This document shows, piece by piece, positions 58,397 through 64,000 of a stretch of DNA of 64,000 bases. The position numbers and the translations under genes were made by a program. The notes below the pieces were generated by a model. That model saw nothing but the letters and a program-made list of their open reading frames with translations, was not told the origin of the DNA and did no database searches. The DNA lies in assembly GCF_029581355.1 (NCBI RefSeq), contig NZ_CP120849.1, positions 3,318,501-3,382,500 on the forward strand, given 5' to 3'. Within the stretch, counting starts at the first letter, position 1. Every line of letters starts with the position of its first letter. The stretch is from Parabacteroides chongii. GTDB lineage: Bacteria; Bacteroidota; Bacteroidia; Bacteroidales; Tannerellaceae.

Positions 58397-59666
58397 TAAG
58401 CTACTAATAGCAAGCATTCTTATATTGACACAGTTGTCGCTAGCGGCACAAAATAACACTAACTCGCCATATACCCGCTTCGGTTACGGTGAATTGGCTG
58501 ATCGCTCATTTGGAGCAGGACGCGCAATGGGTGGCATCGGTTTCGGATTGAGATCGCCGAAACAGATCAACCCGATGAACCCTGCATCTTATAGCTGCAT
58601 GGATTCGTTGACATTCCTTTTTGACTTTGGCGTTTCAGGGCAATTATCCTGGTTCGACGACGGAGTTAATAAGCAACATAATGTTAATGGAAATGTGGAA
58701 TACATTGCGTTGCAGTTCCCTATCCATAAACGTATTGCCATGAGTGTGGGGATTTTACCTTATTCTTATGTCGGATATAGCTTTGGCGCTCCGAGAACGA
58801 CTGAAGGCGGATTCAATTACGTAGAAACATTTAATGGTTCCGGCGGATTAAACGATTTGTATGCTGGTTTGTCTATAGATATATGGAAGAAGCGTCTTTC
58901 AGTTGGAGCAAATGTCGGATATCTTTTTGGCAACATCAAGCACGAGCAGACTTCTATTGTCGGTAGCAGTACGGAATACAATACGATCCGGAATCAGAAT
59001 CTGGAAGTGCGGGATATAAAGCTTGATTTCGGTGTCCAGTATACTCACCCGATCAGCAAAAGAGAAGAGATTACATTGGGATTGGTATTTTCTCCTAAAA
59101 ATCGTCTGAATTCGACGTATATTAATACAACGTATAAGTCTACCTCTTCCGGTTCAGCTGAAGTGGTTGCGTCGGATACAACGAAAAATATGGCATTTGA
59201 TATACCGAATTCAATCGGTTTCGGTGCATCGTATGTGAAGAGAGATAAACTGACATTAGCGGCGGACGTACTGTACGAAACATGGGATAAAGCCTTTTAT
59301 GCGGATGAAAAGAGTAGTTTCAAAAATCGTGTGCGGGTAGCTGCCGGTGGAGAAATTATTCCGAACTATCAGAATCGTAACTTTTTTAGTCGCATAAGAT
59401 ACCGTGCCGGTGCTCATTACAGTAATTCTTATCTGATGATAAATAATACGGATGATGCGGCCTATAAAGGTAATGGATATAATGAATATGGTGTGAGTGT
59501 TGGTATGGGATTGCCGTTGATTGATAACCGTTCGTTAGTAAATATATCTTTTGAATACACGAAGATTAATCCTAGTGGAAAAAACATGATTGATGAACAG
59601 TATTTCCGTTTTACTGTTAATTATACATTCAATGAAATGTGGTTCTGGAAGAAAAAAGTTGATTAA
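58383..59666 (+). CDS. FadL-like outer-membrane barrel protein
   Basis: The 427-residue protein has a signal peptide (ending SLAAQ) and resembles OMPP1/FadL-type barrels: SPYTRFGYGELADRSFGAGRAMGGIG, INPMNPASYSCMDSL, then about fourteen predicted amphipathic strands, ending FRFTVNYTFNEMWFWKKK. FadL proteins carry hydrophobic molecules across the outer membrane; the substrate here is unknown. Start at ATG 58383 lies within the end of coaX. It is followed by a TPR protein and lptC, all same strand. Confidence 0.82.
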   Translation: MLKINKLLIASILILTQLSLAAQNNTNSPYTRFGYGELADRSFGAGRAMGGIGFGLRSPKQINPMNPASYSCMDSLTFLFDFGVSGQLSWFDDGVNKQHNVNGNVEYIALQFPIHKRIAMSVGILPYSYVGYSFGAPRTTEGGFNYVETFNGSGGLNDLYAGLSIDIWKKRLSVGANVGYLFGNIKHEQTSIVGSSTEYNTIRNQNLEVRDIKLDFGVQYTHPISKREEITLGLVFSPKNRLNSTYINTTYKSTSSGSAEVVASDTTKNMAFDIPNSIGFGASYVKRDKLTLAADVLYETWDKAFYADEKSSFKNRVRVAAGGEIIPNYQNRNFFSRIRYRAGAHYSNSYLMINNTDDAAYKGNGYNEYGVSVGMGLPLIDNRSLVNISFEYTKINPSGKNMIDEQYFRFTVNYTFNEMWFWKKKVD

Positions 59667-59696
59667 TTTAAATTGCTAACTTAAATTAAAACAGAT

Positions 59697-61061
59697 ATGA
59701 AAATAAAGGTATTGTTAATTGCAGCTGCATGTTCCATGGGAGCATTCGGCGCGTATGCACAGAAAGGAGTAGATAATGGAACACAGTTTGGATCAGGTGA
59801 AGACAGTATCCGTTGTGTAACCAATATCAGCTTGTTCGTTCCTTATGCAAAGGCCGGGAACTTTAAAGATGCATATGATTTTTGGAAAATTGTTTATGAC
59901 GAATGTCCTGCTGCTACAAAGGATATTTATCTGCATGGTGTAAAGATCATGGCATGGAAGATTGCCAATGAGAAAGATCCGGCTAAGAAGGCTGCTTTGA
60001 TTGATGACCTGATGGCTGTGTATGACAAACGTGTGAAATACTTCGGTGATGATAAACGTTACGGTAAAGACTGGATCGTTTCTCGTAAAGCCCAGGATTA
60101 TATCCAGCAGATGGGTGAAAAGGCCGACTACAATAAATTATATAGCTGGCTGGGTGATATCATCAACGAATATGGTGACAATACGGAAGCATTAGGTGTT
60201 TCTCTGTATATGTTTGCTTCTTATCAGAAGATGGCTGATGATCCTAATCACAAAGGACAGTATGTAGAAGATTATCTGAAAGCTTCTAAAATATTGGATA
60301 CTCAGTTGCAGGCTGCACAGGCTGCAAACAATGAAAAAGAAGTAAACAACCTGACTACGTTTAAAACAAGTGTGAATGGTGCGTTTGCCAATAGTGGTGC
60401 TGCCGACTGCGAAACATTGCAGAACTTGTATGCTCCTAAAGTGGAAGAAAGTAAAAGCGATTTAGCTGCTTTGAAAGAAATCGTTGCATTATTGAGACGT
60501 GTACGTTGTCAGGAAATCGATGCATTCTTTGCTGCTGCAGGTTATGCTTATCAGTTGGAACCGAGTGCTGATGCTGCTATCGGTATTGCCAAACAGGCTG
60601 TAAAGAACAAGGATTATGATAAGGCTATCAAATATTTTGAAGAAGCCGCCAATATGGAAACAGATCCTTCTTCAAAAGCTGAAGATTATTATATGATGGC
60701 TCTGTTGTCTTTCGACCAGAAAGGTTATTCAAAAGCCAGAGAATATGCAAAGAAAGCTATTTCTATCAACGGAAGCTATGGTGCTCCTTATATCCTGATC
60801 GGACAGATGTATGCTGCGACAGTTAAGAACGTATTCCCGAATGACGGCGTTTTGGCAAGAGCAGCTTATAACGTAGCGATCGACCAGTGGGAAAAGGCAA
60901 AACAGGTTGATGAAAGCTGTAAAGACGAGGCTAACAAGTTGATCGGTACTTACCGTGCTCATTTACCTTCTACAGAAGAAATCTTTATGCATCCGGATCT
61001 GGAAAAAGGTAAAGCGTTTACTGTAGGTGGTTGGATCGGTGAGACAACAAGAATCAGATAA
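59697..61061 (+). CDS. Periplasmic TPR-repeat protein
   Basis: A 454-residue protein with signal peptide (MKIKVLLIAAACSMGAFGAYAQ), helical repeats throughout and clear TPR units in the C-terminal third: AVKNKDYDKAIKYFEEAANM, DYYMMALLSFDQKGYSKAREYAKKAISINGSYGAPYILIGQMY (spread over two units). No enzyme motif. It lies 30 bp after the FadL-like gene and 2 bp before lptC, suggesting cotranscription and a role in the same envelope process. Confidence 0.85.
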   Translation: MKIKVLLIAAACSMGAFGAYAQKGVDNGTQFGSGEDSIRCVTNISLFVPYAKAGNFKDAYDFWKIVYDECPAATKDIYLHGVKIMAWKIANEKDPAKKAALIDDLMAVYDKRVKYFGDDKRYGKDWIVSRKAQDYIQQMGEKADYNKLYSWLGDIINEYGDNTEALGVSLYMFASYQKMADDPNHKGQYVEDYLKASKILDTQLQAAQAANNEKEVNNLTTFKTSVNGAFANSGAADCETLQNLYAPKVEESKSDLAALKEIVALLRRVRCQEIDAFFAAAGYAYQLEPSADAAIGIAKQAVKNKDYDKAIKYFEEAANMETDPSSKAEDYYMMALLSFDQKGYSKAREYAKKAISINGSYGAPYILIGQMYAATVKNVFPNDGVLARAAYNVAIDQWEKAKQVDESCKDEANKLIGTYRAHLPSTEEIFMHPDLEKGKAFTVGGWIGETTRIR

Positions 61062-61063
61062 TT

Positions 61064-61729
61064 ATGACTGAAACGCGTTTTCCTGGTAAAACGAACAAAT
61101 ACGGCATAACAACTATCCTCGCGGTAGTTGTTATGCTTCTTTTATTTATGGCTTCTTGTGGTAAGGAGAATAAAGAGGTGGTCGAGGTTGAGTTCGATCC
61201 GGAAAATACGTATACTATGAGAACGACCGACATGACCAGTCTGATCTCAGACTCCGGTATTACCCGTTACCGGGTGAATGCGAAAGAATGGTTGATGTTC
61301 GGTAAGGCTAAAGAGCCTTATAATTACTTGCCACAGGGTGTTTATGTGGAAAAGTTTGACTCTCTTTTTAATGTAGAGGCTAGTGTAAAAGCAGATACTG
61401 CTTATTATTGGGATAAGAAAGGATTGTATAAGCTGATAGGCCATGTGAGCGTATTGAGCCTGGAAGGAAAGAAACTGGATACTTCGATATTGTTTATTGA
61501 CCAAAAAGAGGACAAGATTCATACGGATCAATATTTTGAGTTGCAGGAAGGAGAGAAGATTATCACCGGTATTGGTTTCGAGTCCAATCAAAATATGACA
61601 AAATATAAGATTTTCAATTCACAGGGTACTTTCCCCGTAAGCGAATCTCCCCGTGATTCGTCAAGAGTAAATGTGACTCCCACAGACTCGACTGTTGTGG
61701 ATATAACAAAGACAGATTCAATAAAATAG
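61064..61729 (+). CDS. lptC: LptC-like LPS export protein
   Basis: A 221-residue protein with a membrane/lipoprotein-like N-terminus (ILAVVVMLLLFMASC, Cys32) and an LptC-type beta-jelly-roll: YTMRTTDMTSLISDSGITRYRVNAKEWLMF, ADTAYYWDKKGLYKLIGHVSVL. LptC bridges the LptB2FG transporter and LptA in LPS export. The last about 25 residues are Ser/Thr/Asp-rich. It is sandwiched between TPR and CNNM genes with 2- and 7-bp gaps. Confidence 0.88.
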   Translation: MTETRFPGKTNKYGITTILAVVVMLLLFMASCGKENKEVVEVEFDPENTYTMRTTDMTSLISDSGITRYRVNAKEWLMFGKAKEPYNYLPQGVYVEKFDSLFNVEASVKADTAYYWDKKGLYKLIGHVSVLSLEGKKLDTSILFIDQKEDKIHTDQYFELQEGEKIITGIGFESNQNMTKYKIFNSQGTFPVSESPRDSSRVNVTPTDSTVVDITKTDSIK

Positions 61730-61736
61730 AATTGAT

Positions 61737-62993
61737 GTGAATGCATTAACGTACATATTGATTTCATTAGCTTTTTCCGCTTTTTTTTCAGGCATGGAGA
61801 TCGCGTTTATTTCTTCCAATAAATTGCGGCATGAACTGGATAAAAAGAATAAAAATATAGCCGGTAAAATATTGGATATCTTTTACCGGAATCCCAACCA
61901 GTTTATTTCTACGATGCTGGTGGGTAATAATATCGCATTGGTCGTTTACGGTCTGCAAATGGCAATTATACTGGAACCGTTTATTGCCCGGTTCGTTTCG
62001 AATGAGGCTTTGATCGTTCTTATCCAATCGATTATCTCAACACTGTTGATTCTGTTTACAGGTGAGTTTATTCCGAAAACGATATTCAAGCTGAATCCGA
62101 ATTTCTCCTTGAACTTATTTTCGGTTCCGTTGCTGATCATATACATTATATTATATCCGATATCGAAGTTTTCCGCTTTGATATCCTATCTGATCCTGAA
62201 ACTGGTGGGAGTGAAGAATATCACCCAGTCGAGCAGGCGTACTTTGGGAAAAGTCGATCTGGACTTTTTTATTCAGCAAAGTATTGAAGATGCACCTTTG
62301 AATTCGGACATGGATACCGAAGTGAAAATATTCCAGAATGCGCTCGACTTCTCCAATGTACGTTTGCGTGACTGTATTGTTCCCCGTACGGAGATCGTTG
62401 CTTGTGATACGACTGCCGGTATCGACGAACTTCGTTCTAAATTTATCGAGACCGGATTGTCAAAGATTCTGATATATAATGAGAATATCGACGATATCAT
62501 AGGATATATCCATTCATCGGAGCTCTTCAAGAATCCGGAAGACTGGACACAGAATATCAAGACTGTCTCGATCGTTCCCGAAACAATGGCTGCCAATAAA
62601 CTGATGAAGGTGCTGATGCAGGAGAAAAAGAGCATGGCGGTTGTAGTGGATGAATTTGGCGGTACTGCCGGGATCGTGACATTGGAAGATTTGGTGGAAG
62701 AAATATTCGGAGAGATTGAGGATGAACATGATATGAAATCATATGTAGCCCGTAAGGTTTCGGAGGATGAATACCTCGTATCGGGTCGTATGGAGATCGA
62801 CACCTTGAATGAGAAGTTTAATCTGGAGCTGCCGGAGTCGGACGATTATGTGACGATCGCCGGCTACATATTGCATTTCTACCAAAAATTTCCTAAATTG
62901 AATGAATCAATCGTAATTGATAAATATACTTTCAAAATAATAAAAGTAACGGCAACGAAAATAGAACTTGTGCGAATGAAAGTAGGCAATTGA
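61737..62993 (+). CDS. CNNM/CorC (hemolysin-family) membrane protein
   Basis: The 418-residue protein has the DUF21 transmembrane domain (about 1-190; AFFSGMEIAFISSNKLRHELDKK), a CBS pair (about 205-330; VPRTEIVACDTTAGIDEL, FGGTAGIVTLEDLVEEIFGEIEDEHD) and a C-terminal CorC_HlyC domain (about 345-418). The family is linked to Mg or Co efflux; the hemolysin name is historical. Start is GTG at 61737, 7 bp after lptC; the ATG at 61741 is out of frame. Confidence 0.92.
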   Translation: MNALTYILISLAFSAFFSGMEIAFISSNKLRHELDKKNKNIAGKILDIFYRNPNQFISTMLVGNNIALVVYGLQMAIILEPFIARFVSNEALIVLIQSIISTLLILFTGEFIPKTIFKLNPNFSLNLFSVPLLIIYIILYPISKFSALISYLILKLVGVKNITQSSRRTLGKVDLDFFIQQSIEDAPLNSDMDTEVKIFQNALDFSNVRLRDCIVPRTEIVACDTTAGIDELRSKFIETGLSKILIYNENIDDIIGYIHSSELFKNPEDWTQNIKTVSIVPETMAANKLMKVLMQEKKSMAVVVDEFGGTAGIVTLEDLVEEIFGEIEDEHDMKSYVARKVSEDEYLVSGRMEIDTLNEKFNLELPESDDYVTIAGYILHFYQKFPKLNESIVIDKYTFKIIKVTATKIELVRMKVGN

Positions 62994-63090
62994 TGAAAAA
63001 AAATGGAATAAAAGATGTAACAAATCCTTTTTTTCGTATCTTCGTGCCCTTAAACTGTAAAATATAAACTTTAAAAATAAATAACGATAA

Positions 63091-64000
63091 ATGGCTACGC
63101 TGGAAAAAATCAGAAGCAAAGCTGGACTGCTTGTACTCGTTGTGGGTTTGGCATTGTTCGCTTTTATCATTGGAGACTTTTTGAACTCCGGTTCTACTTA
63201 TTTCAGACAAACTCAGGAGAGAGTTGCTAAGGTTGACGGGGAAGTAATTAAAATTCAGGATTATCAGGGACGTATTGATGAAATGACTGAGATGTATAAA
63301 ATGCAGTCCGGTCAGAATAATCTTCCCGAGGAATACATGAATCAAATCCGTCAGTCGGTATTCGACGCTATGGTACAGGAAGTCGTACTAGACGAAGCAA
63401 CAGCTAAATTAGGTATGGGGGTAAGCCCGGAAGAATTGTTCGACATGGTTCAGGGTGAAAACATTTCACCGATGATCCAGCAGATGCAGATGTTTGTTAA
63501 TCCGCAGACAGGTGCATTCGACAAGACTGCTCTGTTGAACTTTCTTAAAACAATTGATGACGACAATATTGCCAGCTATCCGGCTGATCAGCAGGCACAA
63601 TTGATTCAGGCTCGTAATTTCTGGTTGTTCTGGGAAAAGAACATCAAACGTCAGCGTTTGGAACAGAAATATACAACCTTGCTGAGCAAAGCAGTTTCAG
63701 CTAATGTATTGGATGCGAAAGAAGCATTTGATGCTGCAGCTGAAAATTCGGATATCGTTTATGCTATGCAGTCATATGCAAGTATTCCTGATTCAACGGT
63801 TGAAGTAAGCAAGAGCGAAATCGAGAAGCTGTACAACCAGCGTAAAGAGCTTTACAAGCAAAAAGAAGGTAAGGTTATCAAATATATCGCTGTAGACATT
63901 CGCCCGAGCCAGGAAGACTATGATAAGGCTAGTGCAGACATCGAATCTTTGAAAGAAGAATTTGCAACATCAGAAAAAGTCGCTGATATTGTGAATGAAA
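63091..64000 (+). CDS. SurA/PpiD-like periplasmic foldase (3' end beyond window)
   Basis: About 303 codons are present. The start (MATLEKIRSKAGLLVLVVGLALFAFIIGDFL) gives an N-in membrane anchor as in PpiD, followed by a SurA N-terminal-like helical domain (ERVAKVDGEVIKIQDYQGRI, then QSVFDAMVQEVVLDEATAKLG). Catalytic parvulin PPIase motifs would lie further downstream, outside the window. It likely helps fold exported proteins. A near-consensus -7 element (TATCTTCG, 63037-63044) lies 46 bp upstream. Confidence 0.85.
   Translation, partial: MATLEKIRSKAGLLVLVVGLALFAFIIGDFLNSGSTYFRQTQERVAKVDGEVIKIQDYQGRIDEMTEMYKMQSGQNNLPEEYMNQIRQSVFDAMVQEVVLDEATAKLGMGVSPEELFDMVQGENISPMIQQMQMFVNPQTGAFDKTALLNFLKTIDDDNIASYPADQQAQLIQARNFWLFWEKNIKRQRLEQKYTTLLSKAVSANVLDAKEAFDAAAENSDIVYAMQSYASIPDSTVEVSKSEIEKLYNQRKELYKQKEGKVIKYIAVDIRPSQEDYDKASADIESLKEEFATSEKVADIVNE

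Overview
The window looks like chromosomal backbone of a gut Bacteroidales bacterium, most likely Parabacteroides or a close Tannerellaceae relative. The support is: a hybrid two-component regulator (HTCS) beside a secreted GH2 glycosidase; a bacterial serine palmitoyltransferase; families typical of the phylum (PUR/DUF3276, DUF4290, DUF5606, GldH, PorT-like, Lnb/DUF4105, a long NusB); near absence of Shine-Dalgarno sequences; and many TAnnTTTG promoter elements. I see no phage, transposase, integrase, CRISPR array or rRNA operon. There is one tRNA gene. The gene assignments rest on motifs and family resemblance read by eye.

Layout. 1-3.2 kb: a truncated LTA-synthase-like sulfatase and an ABC-F ATPase (minus strand). 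3.2-4.0 kb: an 810-bp divergent spacer with two tandem arrays of 22-bp period. 4.0-11.4 kb: purH followed by the rod-shape set mreB, mreC, mreD, mrdA (PBP2), rodA. 11.4-13.3 kb: gldH and ricT. 13.4-16.5 kb: spt, a divergent lipid kinase, and trmN6. 16.6-19.1 kb: lon. 19.2-22.6 kb: a minus-strand nusB, yajC, ybbR, coaE, DUF5606 cluster. 22.8-24.2 kb: a PUR-domain protein, a 55-residue ferredoxin and a PorT-like barrel. 24.2-27.6 kb: rsfS-ftsH-cdsA. 27.9 kb: tRNA-Gln(CTG). 28-33 kb: a helicase-associated-repeat protein, guaB, pirin, an M64 peptidase. 33.3-39.2 kb: HTCS plus GH2. 39.3-45.3 kb: DUF4290, murA, rimM, an M23 peptidase, dxr, rseP. 45.4-56 kb (minus): TPR protein, ald, glycerate kinase, secA, a PafA-like protein, an Lnb-like protein, GlsB/YeaQ, an HU-like protein. 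56-64 kb (plus): propeller lipoprotein, coaX, a FadL-like OMP, a TPR protein, lptC, a CNNM/CorC protein, and a truncated SurA/PpiD-like foldase.

Functionally the window is rich in cell-envelope work: wall elongation (mre/PBP2/RodA, MurA, M23), lipid synthesis (CdsA, Spt, lipid kinase), export and quality control (SecA, YajC, FtsH, RseP, Lon, PpiD-like, LptC) and isoprenoid precursor supply (Dxr), along with nucleotide (PurH, GuaB) and CoA (CoaE, CoaX) synthesis.

The most unusual signals are: (i) tandem arrays sharing a 22-bp period but not a sequence, in two divergent intergenic regions, one of them an 88-bp nested inverted repeat 73 bp upstream of an HU-like gene; (ii) a PafA-type alkaline phosphatase that appears to have lost its nucleophile and most metal ligands, directly downstream of an Lnb-like acyltransferase gene; (iii) an ABC-F protein in which one whole composite ATPase site appears dead; (iv) MurA with Asp in place of the fosfomycin-reactive Cys. 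By-eye alignments should be confirmed computationally.
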